From Planctomycetota bacterium (GTDB lineage: Bacteria > Planctomycetota > UBA8108 > JACQVS01): a DNA stretch of 53,699 bases. The DNA is taken from positions 1 through 53,699 of the forward strand of contig JACQVS010000027.1 in assembly GCA_016209605.1 (NCBI GenBank), read 5' to 3'. The translations under genes were made by a program, and so were the position numbers. The notes beneath the pieces were generated by a model. The model did no database searches. It worked only from the letters and a program-made list of their open reading frames with translations, and had not been told where the DNA came from. Below, piece by piece: positions 16,642-26,800 of the stretch (positions are counted from its first letter, which is position 1; each line of letters starts with the position of its first letter).

Positions 16642-19600
16642 TTACCCTCTGATCCCGGTGGTTGTACCGAGATTCAATTCGTAATCCTTGAGACCGAGCA
16701 AATGGTTGAGCCAACCCCACATCAACCCGGCGCCTAATCTCCCTGCTTTGCCTGTTTCGCCATGGCGAAGCGCACTCCCCATCCTTTCCAGCGCGTGCAG
16801 GGTTGAGGGGCGCTTGGTCTCCCATACTGCTAAGTACATAGGTTCATACCTCGGCTGGAAACCGCCGGAGCATGCGTTCGGAACCAGCACTTGCAATGCC
16901 TCCCCAGCTCGTTTCAGGCGCTTGGCCTCATGTTCCGCCAGTAAACGCTCGCAATATCCAATAGACGCCCCGGAACACGCTAAACCGTCGATTATGGTTT
17001 CCCCCTCGATGATCCCATCCGGCGCTGCCGTTACCGGTTCGTTGATCACGATGATTTCCGTCCCTCGATTGAATTTCATTTTCGTTTGCCGCGCTCCCGA
17101 ACGGTCGACAAACGACACCGGATCATCGCCGGCATAAACATAAAGATTGGCGCTCCCTCCTGCGAAGAGGATCGGATCCTTGGCCGTCCAGCGGCCGGTT
17201 TGCGGGTCATAGTCCCTGACGCCGAAGCGAACCAGCCCGGTGTCAGGATCGTAGAGGCCGCCGGCAAACCCGAAGGGCTGGAATCCGGGATGGGTGTCCA
17301 GCAGGACCCTGCCGAATTCATCGTAATCCAGCCGCTGCGCAATCTCTCCGGTCGCGACGTTGACGACGAGCCTCGGGCTGCCCAGATGGTCACAAAGGAG
17401 GCGATAAGTTTTCCCCTGCTTGATCATGTAATCCGGAACATGGGGTTGCGTGCCTTGGACAAAGTGGCTCACCACCTTGCCGGCCCCGTCCAGTTCCGCA
17501 TTCGCATTCAAGCGGTCCTTGTAGAGAAATCCTTTCGCCAGGGCGCCGTTCATCTTCTTGCCGATGCGGCGGTTGGCCCCATCGATGATGTACTGGATCG
17601 CGGTGCCGTCCGGAAGGATCGCTTCGCGCAGGTTCCCCAGCTCATCATAGCTGTAACTGGTGGTCAACGATCCCGCCGTCTTTCCGAGGAGTTCCCCGTT
17701 CGGGGTGTAGGTGAAAGTTGTGTTGCCGTACTGGATGAGACGATCCTGGCCATCATGGCCGGCGGCGATGCTTTCACCTGGATAAACGGCGGTCAACCGG
17801 TTGCCATTGGCATCGTAGGTATAAGACGACACGGGCGTCCCGTTTGCAGTTGCGCCGGCAAGGCGGCCTCCCGCGTCATAAGCGTACTCATAAACGGTGG
17901 TCGCGCCTTCAATGGTCTCCGTCTTCCGGACAATCCGGCCTAGCTTGTCCCAAACATAGAGAACAGCAAGCAGTTCCACGCTGTTGTATGCCGCTCGATA
18001 ACTGGCGAGTTCGGAGAAACCATTGTAAGTTCGCGTATCGGTAACGTTCCCGAGAGCGGTGCCGGTGATCAATCCATTTTGGGGAGATCGACTGATGGAA
18101 AGAGCGCCGGCCGTCGCGAGCAGCCCATCATCGTCGTAGGTGTAGCTGATGGCCTCGCCGCCGCTCACGATCTGGCGGGTCACCCGGAAGTTTTCATCAT
18201 AGGTAATTTCCAGGCGGCCGCTGACGGCGCCCTGCCATTCGGTGCGGGTGGACAATGATCCCTCATAGGTGAAGGAAAGGCTCCCGTCGGGATAGGTGAT
18301 CGTCCGGCTTCCGTCCGTGTAAACGATGGTTTCTCCCAAGGTGCCGTCAGGGAAGGTGTTCAAGAGACGCCGGCTGCCATCAGCAAGGCGCTCGACGCGG
18401 TACCTGGTGGTGCGGCCAAGAGCGGTCGTATGGGTCACCTCGTAACCTTGTTCAAATTTGGCTCGGGCCAGCGTCTGGATGCCGCCGGCGGGGCTATCGG
18501 AACGAATCAGGAGTCCGGCGCTGTCGTACGCAACCATCGAAATGCTGCCGTTCGGATCCGTCGAGTTAGTAAGGAGACCATCGCTGGTGTAAACGAATCC
18601 GAACGCTTCACTGGCCGGATTGGCGATGCCGGCCAGATACCCGTTGCTATCAAGAGAGAGATCCGTGCGCTGGCCGTAGGGACCGATGATGGCTTTCGGA
18701 TTGCCGTTGGCGTCGCGCTCGATGTTCGTCCTGTTGGCATCGCCGTCCTGAACACCGATCAAGAGGCCATTGTCGTCGTATAGAAACTGGTAGATGATCG
18801 AACCCGTGAGGGCGTCCACGGTGCGCAGGTGCCGCCCCTTGGCATCAAAGACGTACAGACTGCCGGCATCCTCCGAGGCAACGAAGAACTCGCCTGCTCG
18901 AAGCCCAGGGAAAGCCGAGGCGATTTGGCGGATGCGGACATTGCCGAAATCCGCGATGACGATGGCGCCGTCCGGGCCGATCGCCACTCCAAACGGATCT
19001 TTCAGTTGCGCCTCGATGGCAAGGCCGCCATCGCCCTCAAAGCCACGGAAACCGTTTCCCGCCACGGTGGTGATGATCCCTTCAGGACTCACCCGGCGGA
19101 TGCGGCTAAAGTAACTGTCTGCCAGGTAGAGGCTGCCATCCGGCCCCACCGCCACATCTTCAATATCACCCAGTTGCGCCTCGGTAGCTGGGCCGTCATT
19201 GCCGAAGTAGCCCCAAACATCGGTGCCGGCGATCGTGTCTATCACCCCTTTCACAACATCCGCCTCGGCGCCGCGTTTTGTTCCATCGCCGAGATACAAT
19301 CCCTTGCCGATCGGGTCATAACAATGCACCGTGTCGACTGTCCATCCACCCAGGCCTTGACCGCGCGCGTCAAAAATGCCGGCGGTCCCGGTCCATCTCT
19401 TCCATACCGTGATCGTGGTGGTCTTCCTGGCATTGACGAAATCGACCGACGGCCCCATCCTGGCGAAGCTCCTCTCGAAATCTCGGCGGACGGGATAGTA
19501 CACTGCCTTGTAAGTATAGCCGACGCGAACGCTTGCCTTCTGCCCTCCCTGAAGCTCCCGGCCGTAAGCATCCTTGCCGTCCCAAGTAAAGGTGGTGGCG

Positions 19601-19686
19601 AGGTTGGCCTGTGGGGCGAAGCTCTGCGAGAACAGGCGTCCAGCCACCTCAATTCGCAGATGGATCCGCCGCAGTCTTGTCGACAC
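16642..19686 (-). pseudogene. RHS/YD-repeat protein with NHL propeller, C-terminal piece of a split gene
   Basis: 1014 readable residues beginning at GTG 19686. The opening (IPLSGNFVSTRLRRIHLRIEVAGR, the first residues lying before the GTG) and FTWDGKDAYGRELQGGQ are the standard segment that precedes the NHL part in planctomycetal RHS proteins. Then NHL repeats (GDIEDVAVGPDGSLYLADSYFSRIRRVSPEGIITTVAGNG; the next starts LKDPFGVAIGPDGAIVIADF), about 12 YD repeats (for example YTYDANGNRLTAVYPGES), and the RHS-associated core (LVRFGVRDYDPQTGRWTAKDPILFAGGSANLYVYAGDDPVSFVDRSG split over about residues 835-880). The last 150 residues are a distinct tip domain with no family I recognise. The product would be a large beta-cocoon surface or secreted protein. 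Without the upstream pieces it lacks a signal peptide, so it is scored as part of a broken gene. Confidence 0.8.
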
Positions 19687-19697
19687 GAAGTTGCCGC

Positions 19698-20716
19698 TCA
19701 GCGGAATGCAGGCATGGCGCTGGGTCCATTGTCTCCAACGGTATACGCCGTGGCGCGCACGCTCAGGGAGCTGGCCGGCCGGGTCGTTCCGTCCGGCATC
19801 ACCAGTTGAGCGCTCGTGCCCGCGGGAAAGAGCAGCGCGGCCTGACGAGTGCCATCGGCATCCGTGATCAGGCTTCCAAGCGCAACCTGCATCGACGGGA
19901 TGCGGAGATCCACGGGGGTCACCATGTTGTCGAGCGGGATCATGACGACGTCTGGCAGGAAGGCGAAATCCTGCCAGGAGGCGTCAGCCTGGCGCTGGAC
20001 GGTAAGGTAGCCTCCCTTCTGATAATTGACGGTGAGCTGGCTCCCGCCATTGACTGCGAGATCGAACATGCCGTCGATGCGGCTCAGGGTCTGGCCAAAT
20101 TCCGGGTGGTCGAGAATCGAAACGACAACGCCGGAGAGGACTGCCATGTCGGCGTCAAGCACCTGGCCTCGCAAGACCGCCGCGCGCCTCGGTTCGATGG
20201 TTCCCGGGGCGACGCCCTCCTGGATCGGCTCGGGGCCGGCGTAAAGAAACTCCACGAGCTCGCCGAAGGCGGACAGGACGCCGCGGGGCAGAGGGGGCGC
20301 GATCTCGGAAGGATCCGGCGGGAGGCTGGAATCCCGGACGATGATCCCCAGGCTAGCCACGCTGGAGGCTCCCTCCGTGTCCTCGACGGTGAGGGTGACA
20401 GTGTAGACCCCTATGCGATCAAAAGTGTGAGTCGCATGGACGCCTTCCGCCGTCGCTCCATCCCCGAATTCCCAGCGAATTGCCGCCAAACGGCCCTCGG
20501 GATCGCGCGAGGCAGAAGCGTCGAACTCGACGGTCAAAGGAACGACTCCGCCCGCGGCGCTGGCGATGAAGGAGGCTACCAGGGGGAGATTTTTGGAGCA
20601 CAGGGGAAATATTTCGCACCCCAGAGAGGTTCCGGCGGGATCCGGGCCGCAGTCCGGGTAAGGGCTCGGGGGGGGCGGGCCACCGATGAACAGGAACCAC
20701 AGCGAGTAGATCGCAT
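19698..20716 (-). pseudogene. RHS protein middle piece: PKD domain and carboxypeptidase-regulatory-like domain
   Basis: This frame is open from a one-base deletion at 20716/20717 to a TGA at 19698. Read from the frameshift it gives the end of the dockerin (DAIYSLWFLFIGGPPPPSPY), a Cys-spaced tail (GTSLGCEIFPLCSKN), a PKD domain (VEFDASASRDPEGRLAAIRWEFGDG ... YTVTLTVEDTEGASS, in two stretches), then a CarboxypepD-reg-like sandwich (RAAVLRGQVLDADMAVLSGVVVSILDHPE ... GMFDLAVNGGSQLTVNYQKGGY), ending ATAYTVGDNGPSAMPAFR-stop. In related RHS proteins SAMP is followed by PLPPTSGYTY and several hundred further residues before the IPLSG segment; here IPLSG follows at once in another frame, so an internal, out-of-frame deletion is likely at about 19700. 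ATG 20537 is internal and not a real start. Confidence 0.7.
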
Positions 20717-20959
20717 GGTGATGTCCACGACCCCATCGTCGTTTGCGTCCGCGGCATCGCGGCAGTCCAGCTTCGGGGGAAAACCGAGGTACAGGTGCGT
20801 CATCGTGTTGATGGCATCCGTGACCGCCAGGGATCCGTCGCCGTCGGCGTCACCCCGGATGAATGAAGCCGCGATCAGATTGAGGTGAATTCCCGGCATG
20901 GTCAGGAAAATCGGCATGGTCAGGAAGCTCCCGATGAGAAATACCCGCGTTCGGCTCAT
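20576..20959 (-). pseudogene. RHS protein N-terminal piece: signal peptide and N-terminal dockerin-like domain
   Basis: Start ATG 20959 with AAGGAG eight bases upstream, the best ribosome binding site in this part of the window; the frame is open further up to 21214 but without one. The product has a signal peptide (MSRTRVFLIGSFLTMPIFLTMPG), then SFIRGDADGDGSLAVTDAINTMTHLYLGF and ADANDDGVVDIT, the two EF-hands of the dockerin-like module. After VVDIT the frame goes wrong (MRSTRCGSC instead of DAIYSLWFL): one G is missing in the coding strand between 20716 and 20717. The frame then runs on to an unrelated stop at 20576. With the two downstream pieces this forms one ancestral gene of about 4.3 kb or more. 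The module is N-terminal here, but C-terminal in the other window proteins. Confidence 0.75.
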
Positions 20960-21146
20960 GACAGCGTCTCCTTCGATGTTGAAAGCCTGGAACTTCCTGG
21001 AGCCGGCCGGCTCGAGATCCGGATCCAGTTGATTGCTGCTGGCAGTGAAGCGGATCAGTAAGAAAGATTCCAAAAACCTTAGAAGAAAAGATTGCAAACC
21101 GCATTCCAATTTGGACATGCGGATGGGATTTTTGGGGAGATTTGAA

Positions 21147-21167
21147 GATCCCAGTTGCACTGGGATC
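21147..21167. repeat. Perfect 9-bp inverted repeat (GATCCCAGT-TGC-ACTGGGATC)
   Basis: Arms 21147-21155 and 21159-21167 around a three-base TGC. It is not followed by a T-tract on either strand (a run of A follows on the plus strand), so it does not look like an intrinsic terminator. It would be in the 5' leader of the RHS mRNA if the promoter candidate at 21185-21213 is used. Possible operator or leader hairpin. Confidence 0.6.
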
Positions 21168-21184
21168 GGCAAAAAATTCCAGGT

Positions 21185-21213
21185 ATTATATGAATTGTAA
21201 GCGCCTAAATCCA
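21185..21213 (-). promoter_or_regulatory. Candidate promoter for the RHS gene
   Basis: On the minus strand a perfect -10 hexamer TATAAT (21185-21190) with a weak -35 TGGATT (21208-21213, 3/6) at 17-base spacing. The predicted start lies about 220 bases upstream of ATG 20959. AT-rich surroundings stand out from the GC-rich neighbourhood. Confidence 0.35.
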
Positions 21214-21219
21214 TAGGCG
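21202..21219. repeat. Perfect 6-bp inverted repeat CGCCTA / TAGGCG
   Basis: Arms 21202-21207 and 21214-21219 with a six-base spacer. It overlaps the weak -35 region of the RHS promoter candidate, the position expected for a repressor site, and lies 52 bases before the MBL-fold gene. Operator function is inference. Confidence 0.45.
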
Positions 21220-21270
21220 AGGATTAATTGCGATGGTCACAGTTCGCAAGATTTAAGGATGACACAGCAC

Positions 21271-22044
21271 ATGGCATATTCTTTACAAGTCCTCTACGCG
21301 GCGCGACAGCGTTCCCCAAGTTGCGTCTGGTATTACATTGGCAAGGTGGGGGAGTGGCGCGATCTGTACTTCTATTACTGGTTGATCCGGGATCACGAGC
21401 ACAATATCCTGGTCGATACCGGCGTGCCCTTCAACAAGCCTGAAGATTTCGCCATTCTCAATAAAAGCCATCAATATGTCGATCCAGTTTGCATTCACCC
21501 CGCCGAGCACGTGGTGGAGCCGGCCGCGGCTCTGGCAACGGCGGGGCTCAAGCCGCAGGACATCCACAAAGTCCTGATTTCCTCGACTTCCTCCTACGCC
21601 ACCGGCAACATCGAGCTTTTCACCAGCGCGGACATCTACATTTCAAAAACCGGCTGGAGGAACGTGACTCGCGGAGACCCGATGGGGCTTTACGAACACC
21701 GCGTCTTCTTTCCCAAGGCGACCCTCGAGTATCTCCGGGGTCCGGGAAAGAAAAAACTTCGCCTGGTTGAAGATGAGAAGATCCTTCCCGGCTTGCGATT
21801 CTGGTGGACGGGAGTTCACCATCGCGGTTCCATGGCGGTTTCTGTGAAAACCGGAAAAGGGCTCGTCAATTTCGCCGACTGCGCCTTCGTGTACGAAAAC
21901 CTGGAAGAAAAACGGCCGATTGGCTGTCTGGAGAGCATGCAGGAATGGATTGAAGTCCATCCCAGATTGATGAAAGCCGACCTGGTGCTCCCCTTCCATG
22001 ATTCCAGGCTGCTCGAGAAATTCACCGATGGAAGGATTGCCTGA
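21271..22044 (+). CDS. Metallo-beta-lactamase-fold protein lacking the HxHxDH motif
   Basis: About 257 residues from ATG 21271 (AAGGATG upstream); ATG 21259 is in frame but AAGG directly abuts it. The fold is recognisable: YYWLIRDHEHNILVDTG (strands leading to the conserved Asp-Thr-Gly), IHPAEHVVEPAAALATAGLKPQDIHKVLIS, then IELFTSADIYISKTGW. Where AHL-lactonase-like members have THLHxDHAGN, this protein has SSTSSYATGN, so all four ligands of the first metal motif are gone. Later landmarks survive in part: TGVHHRGSMAVSV (the GHTPGS position), NFADCAF (the GD position) and LPFHDSRLL (the final His). It may be a non-enzymatic or differently metallated homologue. Its stop overlaps the ribosome binding site of the permease gene, so the two are co-translated. 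Confidence 0.75.
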   Translation: MAYSLQVLYAARQRSPSCVWYYIGKVGEWRDLYFYYWLIRDHEHNILVDTGVPFNKPEDFAILNKSHQYVDPVCIHPAEHVVEPAAALATAGLKPQDIHKVLISSTSSYATGNIELFTSADIYISKTGWRNVTRGDPMGLYEHRVFFPKATLEYLRGPGKKKLRLVEDEKILPGLRFWWTGVHHRGSMAVSVKTGKGLVNFADCAFVYENLEEKRPIGCLESMQEWIEVHPRLMKADLVLPFHDSRLLEKFTDGRIA

Positions 22045-22045
22045 A

Positions 22046-23767
22046 ATGGCTTCCTCGCCAAAGAGGGGAGGGATCGCCGATCGCCTCGACCACCTCTATG
22101 AGTTCGAGCGCGAGCCGGTTGCCGGAGACCAGCTCCAGCCGGGGCGCCATTTCGCCGGTTTGTTCGCCGGCGAGCATGTCGGCGCGACAGAGTTCGTGAT
22201 CGGAGCTTTGTTCATCAGCTGGGGAGCTTCCGCTTTTGACCTGCTCGCCGGCCTGCTTCTGGGCAACTTGCTCGCCGTGCTTTCCTGGACCCTGGTCTGC
22301 GCCGCCATTTCCGTGCAAACCCGCCTCACCTTGTACTGGTACCTCCGCCGGATCGCCGGACCTGGAGTGACGGTGGCGTACAATGTCTTGAACGCCCTGC
22401 TCTATTGCATACTGGCCGGCGCCATGATCACCGTCTCCGCTTCCGCGGTCCGCATCCCTTTTGGCATTCCAGCGCAGACTCACTGGTATCCCGATGATTT
22501 CCGTTTTGTGATCCTGGTCCTGATCATCGGCGCTCTCGTCGTCACCTTGGCGGTTCTCGGTTTCAGGCGCCTGGCGCAATTTTCCAGCCTCTGCTCCCCC
22601 TGGATGTTCTTGATCTTCATCGCCGGCGCGCTGGCGACGCTGCCTGGCCTGGCGGCCTCCGCGCCTGATATCGGCGCCATCCACGGCTTGAGCGATCTCT
22701 GGAGGTTGGCGGACAAGGTCATCTGGCCGGGGATTCCCTCCCGCGGGGCGAGCCAGCTCAGTTTCTGGCACATGGCCGCCTTCGCCTGGATCTGCAATTT
22801 GGCCATGCACATCGGACTTTCCGATATGGCCATTTTCCGCTATGCCCGGAATTACAGGTATGGACTTTACTCCGCCTTCGGCATGTTCTTGGGCCACTAC
22901 CTGGCCTGGATTTGCGCCGGGATCATGGGCGCCGCGGCAGCGGCGCATCTGAAACAGCCTTTGAGCGAGCTGGACTCCGGGGCGGTGGCTTATCATGCCG
23001 CTGGCGTCTCTGGCGCCATTGCAGTCGTGCTGGCCGGCTGGACCACCGCCAATCCGACCCTGTACCGGGCTGGTCTGGCCTTGCAAGTCATCACTCCCGG
23101 CTGGCCGCGCTGGCTGGTGACCTTGCTTGCCGGCGCGGCGACCACTCTGATGGCGTGCTCTCCCTTTGTCGTCACCGGCCTGCTCGACTTTGTCGGCCTC
23201 TACGGCATCCTGCTCATGCCCATCGGCGCGATCGTGGTGGTTGAACACTGGATCTTCCCGCGCCTGGGCTGGACGCGCTTCTGGTCCACTCGCAAAGGCC
23301 TGACCTTGAACATCCCGGCATTGACCGCGTGGCTGGCGGCGATAGCGGCCTCGTCATTTCTATGGCTCTCGGGGTCTTTGCACCTGTTTTTTCTGGCGGC
23401 ACCGGTTTGGCTATTGACCGCGGTCGTTTATTTGACGTTGAGCGCCATGATGGGAGCGCGCGATCCAATGCCACAAGATGGCCAAACTCCCGCCGTCAAA
23501 CCGGGGAACGGGAGGCCAGCAAGCGTTACAACCTCGATTCCCCGATTCAGCGGCGCCAGGAAAAAGAGCCTGCTGCTGTGGATTTCCGGCGGCGCGGCGT
23601 TAACCTTTCTCATCGCCTGCCTGGCGCTCCCGGCCTGGGTTTTGATGATGGGAAGGCAGGGCTACGAGACTCGATTGCTCGCCTTCAAGGCCAATCTGCT
23701 CTGGGTCAGTCTGCTTTATTTTTTAAGCGGAATCATCTGGCTTGTCGAAAGAGAAAAAAAGGAATGA
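22046..23767 (+). CDS. NCS1-like nucleobase:cation permease
   Basis: 573 residues from ATG 22046 (GGAAGGATT 9 bases upstream; the stop of the previous gene lies one base before). About 12 predicted membrane segments: EHVGATEFVIGALFISWGASAFDLLAGLLLGN (typical NCS1 TM1-2), VTVAYNVLNALLYCILAGAMITVSASAV, FVILVLIIGALVVTLAVLGF, SPWMFLIFIAGALATL, then FWHMAAFAWICNLAMHIGLSDMAIFRYARN, ITPGWPRWLVTLLAGAATTLMACSPF and LYGILLMPIGAIVVVEHWIF. The N-terminal FEREPVAGDQLQPGRHF is also NCS1-like. A C-terminal extra pair of helices (LLLWISGGAALTFLIACLALPAW; LLWVSLLYFLSGIIWLVE) is longer than usual. Ligand could be a purine, pyrimidine, hydantoin or a vitamin; pairing with a hydrolase-like fold suggests a cyclic amide or lactam substrate, but that is inference. 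Confidence 0.75.
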   Translation: MASSPKRGGIADRLDHLYEFEREPVAGDQLQPGRHFAGLFAGEHVGATEFVIGALFISWGASAFDLLAGLLLGNLLAVLSWTLVCAAISVQTRLTLYWYLRRIAGPGVTVAYNVLNALLYCILAGAMITVSASAVRIPFGIPAQTHWYPDDFRFVILVLIIGALVVTLAVLGFRRLAQFSSLCSPWMFLIFIAGALATLPGLAASAPDIGAIHGLSDLWRLADKVIWPGIPSRGASQLSFWHMAAFAWICNLAMHIGLSDMAIFRYARNYRYGLYSAFGMFLGHYLAWICAGIMGAAAAAHLKQPLSELDSGAVAYHAAGVSGAIAVVLAGWTTANPTLYRAGLALQVITPGWPRWLVTLLAGAATTLMACSPFVVTGLLDFVGLYGILLMPIGAIVVVEHWIFPRLGWTRFWSTRKGLTLNIPALTAWLAAIAASSFLWLSGSLHLFFLAAPVWLLTAVVYLTLSAMMGARDPMPQDGQTPAVKPGNGRPASVTTSIPRFSGARKKSLLLWISGGAALTFLIACLALPAWVLMMGRQGYETRLLAFKANLLWVSLLYFLSGIIWLVEREKKE

Positions 23768-23788
23768 TCGGCACGCCGTCCGAACTGC

Positions 23789-23834
23789 GCCGTTGAAAAA
23801 AACGGCCGGATGGCGGAGGCTCTTGCCCCTCCGC
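23789..23834. terminator. Two hairpins between converging genes (weak bidirectional terminator)
   Basis: Hairpin one: GCCGTT (23789-23794), loop GAAAAA, AACGGC (23801-23806). Hairpin two: GCGGAGG (23813-23819), eight-base loop, CCTCCGC (23828-23834), ending directly at the stop codon of the minus-strand FG-GAP gene. Neither is followed by a T-run, so intrinsic termination is uncertain, but the position between two converging genes fits. Confidence 0.35.
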
Positions 23835-26800
23835 TCAGCGCGAGAGGTTGGCGAGGCCGAAGAACTCCCAGTCAGAGACCGCGATCCCGAGGTCCAGGAG
23901 CCCGTCGCCGTCGAAATCCTCCACGGCGACGTCTCTCGGGGAGTTGCGGGCGTTTATCCTCAGCGGCTGCCCGAAGGGGTCGCCGAAGAGAGGGGTCCGG
24001 TTCCCCGGGAGGATGACCACCTCCCCCGACCGGGTGAGCACCGCCAGGAGGTCCGGGAGGTCGTCGCGGTTGAAGTCGGCGAGCCGGATGGCGGCGACGT
24101 TCCGATCCGGCAGGGTCACGGACTTCAAGCTCTTGGCGAACACTCGCTCCCACTGGCCGAGGAAGAGGCATACCTGGGGTTCATTGCCAGCGATTGTGAA
24201 GACGGCGATGTCCTGAAAGCCATCTTTGTTGACGTCCGCGACCGCGAGGGGACCGGGTTCCCCGGGAACGAGAATCGCGACCGGCTCATCCGGGGATGCA
24301 TGCGCGGGCGGATCGAAATAGAGAAGGATCGAGCTCGATTCCAGATCCGAGATCAAGAGATCCAGTTTCCCGTCGCCATCCAGGTCAGCGGTCTCGAAAT
24401 CCCGGGGGGATTTCCCCGCGGGCGCAGAGGCGAGAATGGAAAAAGCACGGCCGGAGTCCAGCGCCTCGAGGATCAGGAATCGCCCCCCTTCCGGGGCCTC
24501 CTCGAGGACCACCAGGTGCCGGGCGCCATCCCCTGTGAAGTCCCCGGCCAGGAGCCCCAGCGGCCTCCCCTCGAGCTGCGCCGGCGGCACGGGGGGGTTG
24601 AAGAGGCCGCCGCCTCCGCTGGGAATGAGGGCGATGGCTCCCCGGCCATCGCCTCCCTCCCAGGCGAGCGACAGGTCATCGACCTGGTCGCCATCGGGAT
24701 CGATGGCGGACAGGGCCAAGGGCTTTCCGGTTCCGAGCGAGGAAAGGTCGATGCAGGTCTTCAGGCTCCAATCGATTTCCCGGCGCTCGAAGACGTTCAC
24801 CGTGGAGCGATCCCGGTCCACCAGGGCGGCCTCGAGGAAGTCGTTGCCGGGAACGAAGTCGCCGAAGACGATCGAGCCCCGGTTGCTCGCCGGGCTGCCG
24901 GTCGCAAGAGGGGTCGAGGGTGGGATGGGGCACTCGCCCGCCGGCGCGGAGAACCAGGCGATCGGAGCCTTGCCTGGCCCGCTGATCCCCCGATAAAGGT
25001 TGGCCTCGCCGCTGGCTTCCGAGATCACCGCCACGTCGTTGATCTCGTCCCGGTTGAGGTCCCGGACCAGGAACTGCCTCGGCCGGATGCCGGCGGGCGC
25101 CAGGATGGGGTCCTTGAACAGGAAAGGCATGTCTTCAATGCCGGCGTTGAAGAAGAACCCTACCTGGTTGATGGCCTTGTAAGTGGCGATGATGTCAAGG
25201 AACTCATCCCCATCCAGATCGGCGGCGGCGGCAAAATCCGGGTCGCCGCCGCCCTTCACCTCCAGCCTCTCCCCCAGCGGATTAAGGATGATCCCTCCCA
25301 GGTCATCTCGGGCGGTCTCCATGATCATGATGTGGTCGGTGAGTACGATGATGAGATCATCGTCGCCATCCCTGTCGATATCTCCCGCCGAAAGATACTC
25401 GGGTTCTAGTTGACCAGCGTTCAGGGGCTGCTCGAGAGTTCCGCGGATCACCCCATTCTCGTCGTGAAGGTAAACAAAGATCTGGTTGTCGCTCTCGTTC
25501 GCGATGACGAGATCTTTCCTACCCCCGATCCCGTCGAGGTCCGCGAAGACCACCGCCCGGGGAGATTTCTGCTCAAGGATGACCGGGTCGGTGGCGTAAA
25601 GGCCGGGCCTGTCGATCCCCCGGAAGATATATATCTTCTTGTCGGTCTTCAGCGTGACGGCCAGGTCCGGAAAATCATCCACCCCTGGATTCAGGTGGCC
25701 CACCTCCAGCCGGCGCCGGTCATCGCCGGTGTCGAATCGGAAGAGAAAGCCGGGTTGCGGAGGGTCCCCGGGCGGTCCGGCGCAATCGGGATTTCCCAGG
25801 CCCAGGCCGTCCACCACGAAAAGGTGATCGGCCCCGAGCACCTCCTGGGAGATGCCCACGAGCTGGTCGGAGGTTCCATCGCCGTCGAGGTCCAGCGCCG
25901 CGACGCTGGTGACGGCAAGCGGATCCCCGTCTTTCAGGAAAGGGATCTCCCGGTGGAATGCGAACCGGCCGCCCGGGTCGCTCCGGAAGATGGCGATGCG
26001 CTGGCCGGTCTTGTCGGCCACCGCGAGTTCCAGGTTCCCCTCCGGGCAGCCGGGATCGAGGACGGCGATGTCGAGGGGGAGTTTTCCGGCGGCGATGGCC
26101 CAGCGCTCGAAATCGAAGACCGCCGCCGAGAAGTGAAGCCCTCCCTGAAACAGGGTGGTTTCGCGGTTGGGATTGCGGATCTCGATGGCCGCCTCGCCGT
26201 AGATCCCCGGCGGGGGAACGAAGGTGAACTCGACGCAGTTCTCCTTCCGGCCCAGGCAGGGCTGGACGTTCTCCACCTCGACCGGCTGCCCACGCAACGG
26301 ATGGATCACGATACGGAGGCCATCGAGGAGGTCGGCCCCCGTGAGAGTCACCGTCGCCGGCATGCCTGAAGGCAAGGTCTGGGGGAGGGCTTCCAGGGGC
26401 TTGGGAGACCGGTTGTCGATCCGCAGGTTCGCCTCACTCGAGATGGCCTGCTTGGTGTCCTGCGCGTGGATCGCGATGCAGACATCATCGCGGAGCTGGT
26501 CCGGGAAGGTTGCCTTGGAGTCCCAGACAGCGACGAATTTACCCGCGGGGAGCTCATCCAGATCGTCCCCCTCAGCGCTCTCGAGACGGGTAATGATGAA
26601 GCTTCCGGGGGTGCTGACGAAGAGGTCAACCTGGTGGAGAAAGAACCTGGGATGGTCGAAGGGCCCGCTCCCGTCCAGATCATGGATCTCGAACGGGATC
26701 CTGACCAGGCCGCTCGAGGCCCCTTCCGGAAGGGGGGCCTCTTGATCCCCGGCCGGCTCCCCAAGGATGACCTCCGCCCGAGCCGAGTTGTCGATCCGGA

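Larger units (their letters stand above)
20960..21258. other. Divergent intergenic region with two inverted repeats
   Basis: About 300 bases between the RHS start (minus) and the MBL-fold gene (plus). It holds a minus-strand promoter candidate and two perfect inverted repeats (listed separately). The long upstream extension of the RHS frame (20960-21214) encodes no recognisable sequence and has no ribosome binding site, so I treat it as non-coding leader. Nothing else is seen. Confidence 0.5.
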
